From positions 1,426,001 to 1,490,000 of the forward strand of contig JAKULF010000002.1 in assembly GCA_022661535.1 (NCBI GenBank): DNA of 64,000 nucleotides, in the 5' to 3' direction. The notes under the pieces are model-generated. The model was not told the origin of the DNA. It saw only the letters and a list, made by a program, of their open reading frames with translations, and searched no databases. Shown piece after piece: positions 24,992 through 35,974 of this stretch. The translations under genes and the position numbers were made by a program. The stretch's first letter is position 1. Each line of letters opens with the position of its first letter. The DNA comes from Eutypa lata (Eukaryota > Ascomycota > Sordariomycetes > Xylariales > Diatrypaceae).

Positions 24992-25726
24992 GATGGCGAT
25001 ATTATCTGAGGGTGGTGAGGGTCGATCGGTCGGGGGGGTTGATGATAGTGACGATGTTGACTGACGCCTTTTGCGGTGTTGAATTTATTTTTGGGGCCGA
25101 CGAAAATTCACAGACAAGACCAGACAGAGATGGAGGGGCAGGGCAGGCAGGGCAGGCAGGGCAAGGACCAACCAAGATCAACTAACCAAACCTCCGCTAA
25201 ATCGCTAAATTGAATATCGGAAGTCGCAGTACAAAGTGGGTTGTGCGTGATAACCGGGGTTTAACCGGGGTTTATAAGATAAGTTGGCCAACAATACTTG
25301 TACTTGAAAATCAATAAACTGCACAAGTAATTCGCTATTGATCTTAAATATTGTGAATTAATTAGAAATATAATAATCGTGCTCAGATTCTATCCATTAT
25401 TACGAGGGTGGCCAACTATTTTAGAGATGCCTACCTACCTATGTACGTACTTACTTAGGTTCAACGTGAGGGACTGAGCGATTAGGCTCGCGATAACAGT
25501 GAACGATAGTTAGTACAGTACTAAGCTTAATTGTACATACATACTTCGTCAAGGTACCCCCACTAATGCTGCGCTAGAAGGTACTTAAGTACTTCTATCA
25601 CACAGACCCACATGGCGTTCGCGCAGTCCAAAAAAGTTGAAGCTTCAATTCAATGATCGACTAAATCTGGAGAAAGGCACGACGACACGATTTATCTTTC
25701 GAAATACTCCGTAACATTCAGCAGCC
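24992..25726. promoter_or_regulatory. Divergent intergenic region eIF3e/mL49
   Basis: This 735-bp region lies between two divergent translation-related genes and must hold both promoters. It has a GGGCAGGCA direct repeat at 25141-25158 and an A+T-rich centre with CTACCTACCTA motifs near 25430. No factor site is assigned. Confidence 0.6.
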
Positions 25727-26276
25727 ATGTTTTTAAGATCAATCCGGCCATTCACGAAGGCCCCTTCGGCCTCTTTTATACAAACCCCTACAAGATTCGT
25801 GTTACCTATAAGAGTCCGAAGTTTTGTGACAGCGACTATCGAGACGGACCCTCCTTCATCAACCTCTACAGAAGAAGAATCATCACCTCTCTCTTCCTCC
25901 TCCTTCGAGACCACCACCGCCGCATCCTCCACATTTACCACACCGACACCACCGAGGCAATTGCCATATTTTGTAGAGCGGAATCCCTTCAATAACTTCG
26001 GCGTCTACCAGCAGAAGAAGCGTGGCGGCAACTTGAAGGTCACTCTGTTGAAGAAGGGGGCGGGAGACCTGGTGGCACTCAAGAACGATCTCATAGATGC
26101 CTTACAACTACGCGCAGAGGAGGTGTCTATCAATAACGTGACGAAGCATATAATGCTAAAGGTGGGTTCTAGAAGAAGTCAAGCCTATGAGGATGTAAGA
26201 GCATACTAACAATGTTCTGCTGTAGGGTCACAAGCGGGATGCCGTCATTCATTTCCTCCGGACAATGGGTTTTTAA
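25727..26276 (+). CDS. img2: Mitochondrial large-subunit ribosomal protein mL49 (IMG2), 161 aa
   Basis: This is a structural protein of the mitochondrial large ribosomal subunit. Exon 1 is 25727-26161 and exon 2 is 26226-26276. The intron has GTGGGT, a perfect TACTAAC branch and GTAG. The last exon encodes only GHKRDAVIHFLRTMGF. The N-terminus is Arg/Ser-rich without acidic residues (MFLRSIRPFTKAPSAS), as expected of a mitochondrial targeting peptide, and a Ser/Thr-rich linker follows. The core LPYFVERNPFNNFGVYQQKK, then RGGNLKVTLLKKGAGD, is the conserved IMG2 domain, with SINNVTKHIMLKG near the end. Reading through the intron would give a wrong C-terminus. Confidence 0.92.
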
Positions 26277-26700
26277 TGGACGATCATGCGAAGGAGATAC
26301 GTCAATACGGATGAAATAGATGGATTAAAGAGGGAATGTGGAGGAAATCGCATGGTCTCCAGGGTGCCAGTCGTAGGCAATGCAAAGAAGTATTGCCTCT
26401 AAGCAGGAGTTACTACCAGGGTTTGTCGCTCTTACACGTTCCGGGTAACGAACTGCGGCGCTGCAGTGAGATAGTCCCCTGGTGTCGCGGTATGCATGTA
26501 CAAATATACACAAGAAGCCATAGAAGAACTTGTCGCTGTACAAAATCAATATATGATTCAATATAGTAGTCATCTACCTACTTTACTAGTTACTCACAGC
26601 TTACCTCTCTAATTTCTTTGCTATCGGATAAGTAAGTATTTGTCAAGCACTTCAGTAAAATATCGATATATATATATATATATATATATGATCACAGTCG
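26277..26700. other. Convergent intergenic with (AT)12
   Basis: This is the 3' end region between the convergent mL49 and N-acetyltransferase genes. It contains 12 AT dinucleotides at 26666-26689. No gene is seen. Confidence 0.6.
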
Positions 26701-27819
26701 TCACCATGCATCACTTATCTCACCAACAGTCCCGCGAATCGCATCTCGATCCTCCTCATCCAACACGATACCAAAATACTTCTCCAGGGCATCAACCCTT
26801 TCCTGGTCACTCTTGAACTTAACCTCGAGCTTTGTCTCGCCGCCCCGCCGCCACTTGAGCGTATCCTCGAAAAGGATGATAGCACCGTCGATTTTCCCCT
26901 CCGCAACAGCCTCGTCATCAGGTGATCCGGGGCCTTCTCTCCTACCGCTTCTACTAATGCTCTCACCACCGTCACCACCAACTCCCACAGCAGGCGGCAA
27001 TTCCTCCCTATCAGTCGTGAACCGCGTCATGAGGATCTTGCGCGTAAAGAACGAATGGGGACTCCGCCAGGGACTCAAATTCATACCGCGGACATCTTCC
27101 AGCAGGAACTCGAAGTCAACAAAGCAGTACATGGTGACCCAGTCGGCCTGCGCGTTGACCCGGTGCTGGTAGATCCACACGCGACAGTCCTGATTCGTCT
27201 GCTGCGGAATAGGCTCATGTAAGAGACGCACAGAGGCCGGGGGAACTTGCTGCTGCCGCTGTGTTCCCTCAATGGTCGCCGCCTCCGTCTCCTCATCCTC
27301 CTCTCCCCCCTTCGTCGCCGCCGTCGCTGCGCGCAATGGCATCGGTCGCGTGGGTCCATTGGCGCCATATCCCACATCGACCATGTACTTGACACCCTGA
27401 ATCGTGACGATGTTCACACAATGCGAAAACCCGCCATACCGCTGATTCACCGGGTCGTACACGCGCGCCCCAGCCATGTAGACATCGTAGCCGAGCGACA
27501 GCAGCACGGTGTGGAACAGCGAATTGGCTTCCATGCAGTAGCCGCCGCGGGCAGAGCCATGGCCATGCTGTGGACCGAGCACGATCTTGCGGAAGAGGTG
27601 CCGCGGCGACACGTCCACCACGCCGTGCCAGGAGTAGTGCTGTGTTAGGTTCTCGAAGGGCACACGGACTAGGTGGTGCTTGAGGAGGTGGGTAAGGTGG
27701 GTGAGCTGCGAGGTGGGCGGGAGGGAGGAGACCGAGGTGAGCCGTTGGTGCGGGGGCAGACCGGTCCGGATGAAGTAGAGGTCTAGCTCCGCTGCGGTGT
27801 ATCTGGGACGGCCGGCCAT
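26701..27819 (-). CDS. Arylamine N-acetyltransferase, 372 aa
   Basis: NAT enzymes transfer acetyl (or malonyl in some fungi) groups from CoA to arylamines, detoxifying aromatic amines such as plant benzoxazolinone products. The single exon starts at ATG 27819. The Cys-His-Asp triad is intact: RGGYCMEAN (C95), GGFSHCVNIV (H133) and YMVDVGYG (D148). The N-terminal HLVRVPFENLTQHY is also typical. The middle has a Glu/Gly-rich insertion before the C-terminal domain (roughly residues 165-200) and another at 285-310, as in larger fungal NATs. Substrate is unknown. Neighbours give no pathway clue. Confidence 0.93.
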   Translation of the reverse strand: MAGRPRYTAAELDLYFIRTGLPPHQRLTSVSSLPPTSQLTHLTHLLKHHLVRVPFENLTQHYSWHGVVDVSPRHLFRKIVLGPQHGHGSARGGYCMEANSLFHTVLLSLGYDVYMAGARVYDPVNQRYGGFSHCVNIVTIQGVKYMVDVGYGANGPTRPMPLRAATAATKGGEEDEETEAATIEGTQRQQQVPPASVRLLHEPIPQQTNQDCRVWIYQHRVNAQADWVTMYCFVDFEFLLEDVRGMNLSPWRSPHSFFTRKILMTRFTTDREELPPAVGVGGDGGESISRSGRREGPGSPDDEAVAEGKIDGAIILFEDTLKWRRGGETKLEVKFKSDQERVDALEKYFGIVLDEEDRDAIRGTVGEISDAW

Positions 27820-28780
27820 GTTTCTATAACCAACTTGGAATCAGGAGTTACCTAAGCCACTATGTATGTTATGGGATTGGTTTTACTAACTACATACCTA
27901 CATACATACGTAGGCACCTGGGTTGCCTAGGTTCATAAATACCTAATGGTTTGAATGCAATTCTTCCAGAACCGCTACCGAGCATGGCTGACGTCATCGC
28001 TAGTAAGGGGGTTCGAATTAGATAATGGAAATCGGCAAATACATGGCAATATTTTCCTATGCCCCTTTTTCTAGAACGTATGGCTTGTGTATAACGCTTG
28101 TTGTCCGTATTACTAAGAGCGACTATTGATGGATTGTTAAATCTTCAAACACACATCCTACCCATTCTTACATTCATACATAGCCTTTCAAATGGGACCA
28201 TGTATTGTCGGCTCTCGTCATTCTGTTTGATCTTCCTAACCGTTTCACTTCAATTAATTTCTTTCCTTTCTCATTATCCCTCCTTTAGCCTTGAAATTGG
28301 AGGTATCGGTTGCTCCACCTCAAAACATCGGGTCTATAGCCATACCTTCCCGACCCCAGAAACAAAGTAGAAGCAGAACAGAACCACGTGCTCTCTCCTT
28401 CCACAAGGCTCTCCTAGACTACGGGATTGGTAGTTACAATTATGGCTTTCATGCTAGGTGAGAGGGATAAGAAACAGGACGCTCTGAATTAGCGCAGTGC
28501 CTTCTTTCCTGTCACGAGCACAATGATTGAGGAGGATGACTAAGCTGAACAACTTCTTGTAACCTAAAGAAGGAAAGGAAAGGAGATAGAATCTATCTAT
28601 CTGGTCTGGTTTCTGAACAGCTATAAGTACTTGGTGGAACAATGGAACAAAGCAGGGCTCAAGTCCTAATATTTACTTTCCTTCTATCATCAACAAATAT
28701 GTTTTATTTTCGGTTCAAAGATAACCTTTCGTCAACAGCCAAAAAGGTCCATAATGTAAGAAACTTGAGAGGTCATCAAC
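27820..28780. other. Intergenic, no gene seen
   Basis: Divergent promoter space between the NAT gene and a small plus-strand gene. It shows CATACATAC runs near 27895 and no convincing coding frame. Confidence 0.5.
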
Positions 28781-29161
28781 ATGGCGAACAGAAAAGCAAC
28801 AGAACCACACGATCGAGACACTGTTCAAGGATCTTCTGAAGACTCGGAGCATAATAATTTCCGTTCAACTACTTTGGCGGAACTTATTTTCAACGGGGAA
28901 TACCATACAAGGTACATTAAACAGTTTGGCCTGTCAGCTACAGAGCCCGAAGATGTGCACAAGCTGAGAGCGTATATAAATGCTATACTCGACTGGGGAA
29001 GGACCGAGAGGCTTCCGAAAATTCAGAGGGCTCTGGACTCTCTGCTATTCAAAAGCTGCGCAGAACGTTCAGCCGAGGCCAAGGCCAGACCCAGCCCATC
29101 TGTCGAAGATGATGACCTAAAAGATTGTGGTCGCGAGTGTAAGCATAGAAGGTATGGATAG
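28781..29161 (+). CDS. Hypothetical protein, 126 aa
   Basis: The open frame begins at ATG 28781 (caacATGGC) and ends at 29161. The middle (LAELIFNGEYHTRYIKQFGL, then EPEDVHKLRAYINAILDWGR) looks like amphipathic helices. The tail is charged, with a few Cys and His. I recognise no domain. No intron is needed. The gene is convergent with the hypothetical minus-strand gene. Coding composition is the only support. Confidence 0.42.
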   Translation: MANRKATEPHDRDTVQGSSEDSEHNNFRSTTLAELIFNGEYHTRYIKQFGLSATEPEDVHKLRAYINAILDWGRTERLPKIQRALDSLLFKSCAERSAEAKARPSPSVEDDDLKDCGRECKHRRYG

Positions 29162-29310
29162 GAGAGTGATGATATAGGGGCGTTCATTAATCTCTGTGCA
29201 TACCCCGAATTTAAATGATAATGCTTCAACGCTTTATTTTATAGTCTCTTTCTAGGCTTCTTTTCAAGTGCATAACAGTAGAGTAATCATTGTTATTCGA
29301 ATTCCGGGGT

Positions 29311-30018
29311 TTAGCTAGTTTCTTGGTGACCGTATCCAAAATGGAATTTATAATGGCCATCTTGCTCTTCCGTTTCCCCGAACAAATGCATGGCAGCGAC
29401 CTCGCCCATGTTATACCCAACAATAGGAGCGGCTGTAATATTCTCAGACGTCAGAAAACTGCCTGAAACTGCATACAACATGGCTGAATTTGGGTGGTTT
29501 GTTCGTGCTCCATCCAGAATTTGCTTTCGACCATCGATCCTGTAATGGCCTGCCTTGATACTCGTGCCGTAACCAGGCAAGTGGAGGGTGAGCTGATGCG
29601 CTCCTCTATACGGCCCCGTTCTTTGATGTAGTCGTGTTTCGTGACGTCGAGGTCACCATCTTGCCATCGTTCTTGTAATAGACCAAGTGCAGCATCTTGT
29701 AGTCTCTGTTGCTGCTCTATAACATATATAGCGGAATCCAGCCGTTTGTTCATTTCGCGCCGTAAGAAATCTTCATATTCTCCTGACAACTTGCTTCCCT
29801 TAGCCTTCCCCTTTTCCCCTATCTACAGAGGCGTCGCTATCTATTAAGAGCGGCGAAGAGTCCTGCTTCTCTCTAGTGACCTTTTTGGTCTCTGGGCTGA
29901 TCTTTGTGTGGTAGAGGTTGATGTCGAAATAAGGGAACAAAACTATGAGTGGCAGATGTATCAGTACAAGCCAATGTGGTTGGTTGTGTATATAAGCAGA
30001 CGTTCCTCCCATCTCCAT
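29311..30018 (-). CDS. Hypothetical multi-exon gene with N-terminal hydrophobic segment
   Basis: Start ATG 30018 encodes MEMGGTSAYIHNQPHWLVL, followed by a hydrophobic stretch that may be a membrane segment or anchor. Exon 1 probably ends at 29881 (AAG before GTCACT). Exon 2 starts at 29822 after CTGTAG in matching phase and reads KLSGEYEDFLRREMNKRLDS, which is helical and charged. The final part, in another frame (HLPGYGTSIKAGHYRIDGRK to 29311), looks like real protein. Joining it needs either a weak 53-bp intron (GTCACG to CATCAG near 29640-29590) or a frameshift. No family is recognised. It may be a pseudogene. Its 5' end has a relic copy at 33.4 kb. Confidence 0.4.
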
Positions 30019-30075
30019 AGTAGCTGTTACCTCAACCAATCAAGCTCATTATCCTATCCTGTCTTTCAGCCGTTG
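29985..30075 (-). repeat. 5'-end segment shared with 33.4 kb (copy B)
   Basis: Read on the minus strand, this runs from GCTGAAAGACAGGATA through GAGGTAACA to ATGGAGATGGGAGGAACGTC and TGCTTATATA. It matches the plus strand at 33384-33464 with one short gap and scattered substitutions. It covers the leader and first ten codons of the hypothetical gene starting at 30018. Confidence 0.8.
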
Positions 30076-30985
30076 GTAGGCACCGAATTCCGGGTCTTGG
30101 GACTATATATCGGTTGAACAAGTTCGGAATCGAGAGGTGTTACTGGGAAAGAGGCTAGACCATGCCGAGCTTCGGGTGTATGAGGCACCGCCGTCTTCTT
30201 CGGCATACTCTTTCGAAATGACATTATAGTGAATCGAGTTGTACTAGGTTGACGTTGAAACGGGGTATTTCTGTTCGAAATTGGTAGATGACGTTGTTCT
30301 AGGTTAGAGACCCGTCGAGGCTGTACATACAACCTCGGTCCATCACACCTGCCACCAATCCTAGCTATTGATTAAGTACTTGCCTGCTTATCTAGGTACG
30401 TTTTAAACGTTTGCCATTATTCATCACCATTGGATATCCCTTCGCTATAGGTAGGACCTAGAGGTAGCTGTTAGGTGATAAGATGGAGCTAGCCACCTTC
30501 TAGCTAGCGTCGACCCTCTGGTGCACATAAAGGGGGCTTCATCCCCTAGATCTTAGGAATGCTAAGCGTTATTGGTCTTTCTGCCTTTCACCTAGGTGAC
30601 ACAACCCCCCTGACACTTGCACCCACCCCTTAGCTGCTGCTACTGCCACTACATGACCATTACTATCTGGAGTAAAGCTGCCGCCCGTGAACCTTTCACT
30701 TTGAAGAAGCTTAGTATTGTTGCCGTATCCTCTTAAAAATTTAAAAACCAAGCCAAGAGAACGAAACGACTTCTTAGCATAAGTCAGATTTGAAAACCGA
30801 ACATTTGCCACTCTATGAAATCCCAAATTTCGGTATCCTCACAAATTGAATTATGCCACCATCAACACTTGTACCAGCAGATTCCATCAAATAACATATC
30901 AACGCCGTAAATAAAGTAGGCGGCGTTCTGCCAACAAAAAGAAAAACCACAAAAATGTTCCCAGGAACCGAAAGGTACGCCATCC
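30076..30985. other. Intergenic with possible small upstream ORF
   Basis: A minus-strand frame from ATG 30223 (MSFRKSMPKKTAVPH...) is open for about 52 codons and could be an upstream exon of the gene at 30018, but I see no good donor. The rest shows no gene. Confidence 0.35.
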
Positions 30986-32464
30986 CTAGTTAAGCCTTCT
31001 CTCAGATCCGCCGCGTCCGCTCCTCTGTTTCTCGATCTCGATGTTGTGGACCGTCTTCATGTGCCGTCTGAAATTATCTCGCCGGGGAATGCCATTTGAA
31101 GCAAACTTGCACCCGGGAACCGTACAGAGGAATTTGTCGAGTCGAACATGAAGCCCCTTGATTTCATCCTTGCTGTGCTTGTTTGAGTAGAGGTGGCGCT
31201 TAACATCCTTGCGAGATCTCGCAGTATAATTGCACTGTGGGATTGGGCAGCTAAACACTGGAATTGTCGTCGTCGGGATATACCTGAGTCAGGGGCATTA
31301 GCATTGAGTATAACTAAGAGCATATTAATTCTCAGCGTTGTAATCACAGAGATGCTTCATTTGCCTCACTGCCATCTTCTGATGACGGGTCCGAATTAGA
31401 ACCGCTACCAATGTCTACAACATGATGCAAACTGACTGAGAGGCTCCCAGGTGTATTGTGTTGAACATTTGCTGTAGTTGTCTCTGCTTGGTCTTGTATG
31501 ATGCTCGCTGGATTGAATGGAAAGCCTTGCAAGAAGTCCCATCCGATTTCCGTTTCGGTATCTTCCGTTTGGTTTCCACCACTTCCGTTTGCATGGATTG
31601 GGATGGTTCCGCCAAACGTGATATCAATTTGTCCAGCGTTCGTGTTGGTGTTCAAAAAAGGAACGTGGTTATCGGTTCGCAAAGCACCGTTCGTAACTGC
31701 AGGAAGCGGCATGATGGGTGCAGCCTGGTTCACCACGAGTTAACCATTGACGAACTTGATGATATTTTTCTGAAGACCCAGTCGTTCCCTACCTGTAAGC
31801 TGGAGATGTTTGGATCTCCTTCGTAAAGCTCTGGCCGTGTGGTGGTCTGTGAAATTCCTAGGATGTGTTCATTACTACCTGCAAAGGGCGTTGCATTCCA
31901 TAAAGGCTCATAATGGTTTAGACACAATGACGGAAATGTCGCAGGGACCAAGTGGTCGGGAAGTGGTGTCCAGTTCGAATTCTTTTATTATGATGGTTAG
32001 TATATGGAATACAACTAAAATACAATGGGGAGGACAGCAGGGACGCTTACCAGGCCCCGAGAGATGTCAAAATTTTGACAGTCTCGTCCCAGGGCCTGGT
32101 TTGCGCGGCTATAGTCCTGAGAAAAAGCAACATTCGCATGATGCATTTCCCCAACAAGCTCTTCCGAAGACAGAGCTGGCACAGCCGGAAGCGAACAAAC
32201 CAGGCTACCTGATGACGAGGATACCATCAACGGGTGAGACAAATGACTGCCATGATCACAAGAAAAATTCACATTCGTGTCGTTGACATCAGGAACACTG
32301 GCTCTCCCAAACCAGCGCCCATCTGTCAATTGACTTGAATATGAATGATTCTTGTGATCACTGGCAATTAAATGTCCCATCCCGTTAATGATATCATCTG
32401 TCATAGGCAACCTCAACTTGTTTTGCATCCGAGTGCAGCAACAGTCTCGACCATGAGTCTCCAT
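30986..32464 (-). CDS. C2H2 zinc-finger protein, 425 aa
   Basis: A probable nuclear DNA-binding protein. Four exons on the minus strand: 32464-32051, 31981-31793, 31724-31348 and 31283-30986. All phases agree and the total is 1278 nt. Introns show GTAAGC with ATACTAACC, GTAGGG, and GTGATT with TGCTAATG. Residues 1 to ~330 are Ser/Asn/Pro-rich without a known domain. Two fingers sit at the C-terminus: FSCPIPQCNYTARSRKDVKRH ending in NKH, and FLCTVPGCKFASN ending in RRHMKTVH, followed by a basic tail. This two-finger C-terminal layout is common among fungal regulators. Targets cannot be inferred. Confidence 0.85.
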
Positions 32465-34122
32465 CTCCCCAAACTCTTTTCTTCCAAGTGTTCAAAGTAA
32501 TATAATATAATAATAGTATGAATAATAATGATAAGGTTGTTCCGTAATTGTCGTGTTTCAGAATCAGTAATTAGGTATATAGTGATGAGCTATGGTACTC
32601 GACGCTGGAATTCCGCTTCCAAACAGCCTGCCGGACTATCGGCTTTCAGCTGCTGGGAGAAGGAAGGGGTTCCAACGACTATAGTACGCATAAATTGCTC
32701 CGTTGTTTTGTGGCTTTATGTTGTAGCGAAAGCAAGGTTCAGTTCCCCAAGCATCAAAAATAGGCGCGTTAGGTTTCCTACAGTATAATATGCATTGGTT
32801 ACATGTTTTTTGAGTTGGTTGATTAGAGGATGTAGTAACTTCTATCCGGAGGACCTAGTTATATATTCATCTGTTTATTTTAAAATATATGAGCTCACAA
32901 TTGTTTTCCAGTCACCATTGGATCAATGTATGAGGCCCAATGGCAGGCATTTTCCATCCTGCATGACCACGTTATCACCTTTGAAAGAGGGCCTCGCTCA
33001 AAATTCAACAAATCGGAGAGCAAGCGGAGGCTAGAGTTGGCCTCAGCAGGCCACGGAACCCTGTAAGTGGTCAGACGAACCAATAGCATGCTACCGACAA
33101 GCTAACGCACAGTTGAGGCCACCCAGAGTTCTCTGGACTTACTTGCATCGGTGATATGCATTGTGTTGGCCTCATCTTCACCGAAAACCTTATCAAATGG
33201 ACACAATCCATATCACGCTCTATGCAATGTAACATAAGGGATGCGACACTGGTACTCACTTTGCTTTAGATCAGCCCGTTCGTTAGCTCACTCTGGTCGC
33301 CAAGTCTGTAATTGGCGGGCGAATTATACTAGCGTGATACATTTATGACTATGCGTTTTTACATAGGCTGATATGTATATATTGCTGAAAGACAGGATAA
33401 CGAGGTTGATTGACTAAGGTAACAACTACAATGGAGGTGGGAGGAACATCTGCTTATATATATGCACAGTGAGTAGTCGGAAATGTGGCTTATTACTACA
33501 GATTAACCCTAGGGATTACGGCTGCTGCTAAATACAATACAGTCAGCATAGTGTTCACTTAGAAAATTAAGTCTCGAACTTGAAAAGAAGATCTGATAAG
33601 ATATGACTTTTCGAGTCTAATTATAGTGATTGAATGCATTGTATGAAAGTAGAAAGGTGAATTGATATTGCGGCTAGATTTGACAGGATTAAATCATCGC
33701 GATGCCACACATTTCTTTTTCTCCTGGCATAGGCTTTCATTCTATCAATTTGGCTAATTGTCACATTACACAGTAGCTAAGTATCTTCATTTAATGTCAC
33801 ACGTAATCTTCCTAAGAATATACTTTGCGTCGGTGTTAAGAACTAGATAGGTAGAAGTGTTACCTATACTAACCATTCTGTTTAATGTCGAAATATCACT
33901 CATTAGCAGGGAGAATAAGGGGCCTGATCTATGTGTTTATAATGTGTCTCTATAAAGAATACAAACTATACACTGTATGTCCTGTTCATCGTACCTTACT
34001 TTATCTTAGTTCGTAATCAAAACTACGCGTTCATCTCAACGATTCAAGGCTTACAGGCTTTAGTAGTAACAGGATGGGATGATCAAGGTAGGATTACTCT
34101 GTTGGTATATACTACCAACTAG
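32465..34122. other. Intergenic, A+T-leaning, holds repeat copy A
   Basis: 1.66 kb without a supported gene. The only structure I can name is the relic at 33384-33464. Confidence 0.5.
33384..33464 (+). repeat. Relic of a hypothetical-gene 5' end (copy A)
   Basis: GCTGAAAGACAGGATAACGAG is followed by AAGGTAACAACTACA, then ATGGAGGTGGGAGGAACATC and TGCTTATATATA. The sequence matches the leader and first codons of the gene starting at 30018 on the other strand (about 80% by eye). After ten codons it hits a stop (MEVGGTSAYIYAQ), so this is a dead fragment, inverted relative to its relative 3.4 kb away. Confidence 0.75.
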
Positions 34123-35096
34123 TTACGGCAGCTCGAAATACCTTGGGGACCTCTGCCCGCTATACATCTCTGACGTTATTGAGCCCCCTATAGTAGACGG
34201 ATGAGGTATTTGTGCCATGCTACCATCATCGCCATGCTGTGCTTCATTATAGTGGTCACTGGCGCCCTTAAATGCATCAAACCCCTGCGCACTGGAAATT
34301 GCACCGTAACTGTCTGTACGATGTTCCTCGATAACTGGCGCTGGTCTTGGTGAAATCTTTCGGGATCTTCCCCAGAGGTAAATTCCAGTCCCGAGCCCAA
34401 CCATTCCTATGGCGCCGATTCCAACGCCCACCCCAACGCCGATCTTCCCACCCTGTAATAAGCCCCCCTGTGTAATCGGGGAAGAGCTACTCAGCTGGCC
34501 TGCATATTGCGAGAGTGTTAGTCATTAAAAATAGAATAGGGATTAGGACAGCTTGTAACTGATGACGAACCTGTTGATGTAGATATAGTATTACTATATG
34601 TGCTAGGAGTAGAAGTGCCGATGCCTCTTGAACTTGTTTGCAAAGACGCCGTCGGAGAGGATTGGGTGATCGACGACGAAGACAACGAAGGCCCGCCTAA
34701 TATCTCGAACGTTGCGCTCAGGAAACCTCCGTTGTGTAGCTCGTCATAAGTCCCATCCGTGTTTACGACCCGGAACATGTAGACCTGGGAGGTGTTTGTA
34801 GAAGTGGTTGAAACTTCCCACTGGAAGAAGGGGTACGAGATGCCTGTCGCCAGACTGAGTGCGGGGTGGTCCCAATCGCAACCGGTGATCAACCAGAGCG
34901 TTGCGGATTCGTAGTTGGTGGTCCAGCTGACGTTCATCGTTGTCCCGACAGAGAACGACGGTGTGCTGCCGCTTGGTACATTGAAGCTACCATCGCTATA
35001 GACCGAAGGCGGCTCACCAGGGTTCGTCTGGCATTTCTTGTCGGCAATGCCTGGGAAGGCTAGCAACATAAATAGGAGAAATCGCTGCAGCCACAT
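34123..35096 (-). CDS. Single-pass membrane glycoprotein, Ser/Thr-rich stalk, 300 aa
   Basis: Exon 1 is 35096-34571 and exon 2 is 34499-34123. The intron has GTTCGT, a GACTAACAC branch and ATGCAG, and phase 1 matches. The signal peptide MWLQRFLLFMLLAFPGIADK is followed by an extracellular domain with conserved-looking aromatic and Cys positions (MNVSWTTNYESATLWLITGC, WDHP). Then come a Ser/Thr-rich stalk (residues ~135-190), one Gly/Val/Ile-rich transmembrane helix (VGVGVGIGAIGMVGLGTGIY) and a basic cytosolic start, GRSRK. Such WSC/Mid2-like layouts occur in fungal cell-wall sensors, but no named domain is certain. The tail is soluble and Pro-rich. Confidence 0.8.
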
Positions 35097-35974
35097 GGCT
35101 TACGGGGTGTAAAATCAACGACAGCCAGGGAAATTTAAGAGTTAGTGGAGAGAAGTTGTGAATTACATCTACGGGGGAGAAGAGGGCTGATTGGCATGTC
35201 CTGGCATCATATATCTCTGAGCACATTGTCGCCCGTCCTGTTGGTCCTTAAGTTTGGGCCTCCTACACATCATTTTCCACAATAGCGGCGGAATTAATAA
35301 CAGCAATACTCCATAATTAGATCCCAGAAATCTTGTCCTGTAGTTCTGTTTACATCTAGACTATTGTATAATATTTTAATCATATTGGTAAAGGCGTCTA
35401 AATTCCTAGTCGTGATTGGTTGCCATTGCGCAGTTGGGTTTCTTGAAACATAATGCTCGGGCAGGGCTATATCATACTCGGCCCGAACTGCTCGGGAATG
35501 CCTGGGTGGGTGCTTAGGAGTCAAGGGTCCGGACAGGGGGCGGCGGCTAGGAAGTGTCCTAAATGGGTGTCTGTGGAGAAGGACTTCAACACGTACACAC
35601 TTCAAGGCTGCTTATTCGCTGCATTCGCCAAAGTGTTGGTTGAATGAGTGTGCAAGTAAACGCTATTTTTATTACATGTTCGGAAAACTGAAGTAAATAC
35701 AATGACCATCCTGCTCTTCTGTATTCTTCACGACCTCGTTGGGAATAATGGCGGCGATTCATTTGCGACTTTCATTGCCCATATTTCTGTTCGTTATCTG
35801 TTCATTTCAAACCGATTGGTTTTCATTGTGCCCAACTTTTACCTTTCAAGCGCTGTATATCTCAAAATCTACGAGGCTTACGGCCTATTCAACACGTAAT
35901 TGATCCTATCCGGATGTTTTATTTCTGTGAACTTTTTTTTCGTTCTTGGTTCAACTTATCTATAATTACGCGCA
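35097..35974. other. Divergent intergenic region, no gene seen
   Basis: Promoter space between the membrane glycoprotein and the glycosyltransferase. Several short frames occur but none is supported. Confidence 0.5.
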
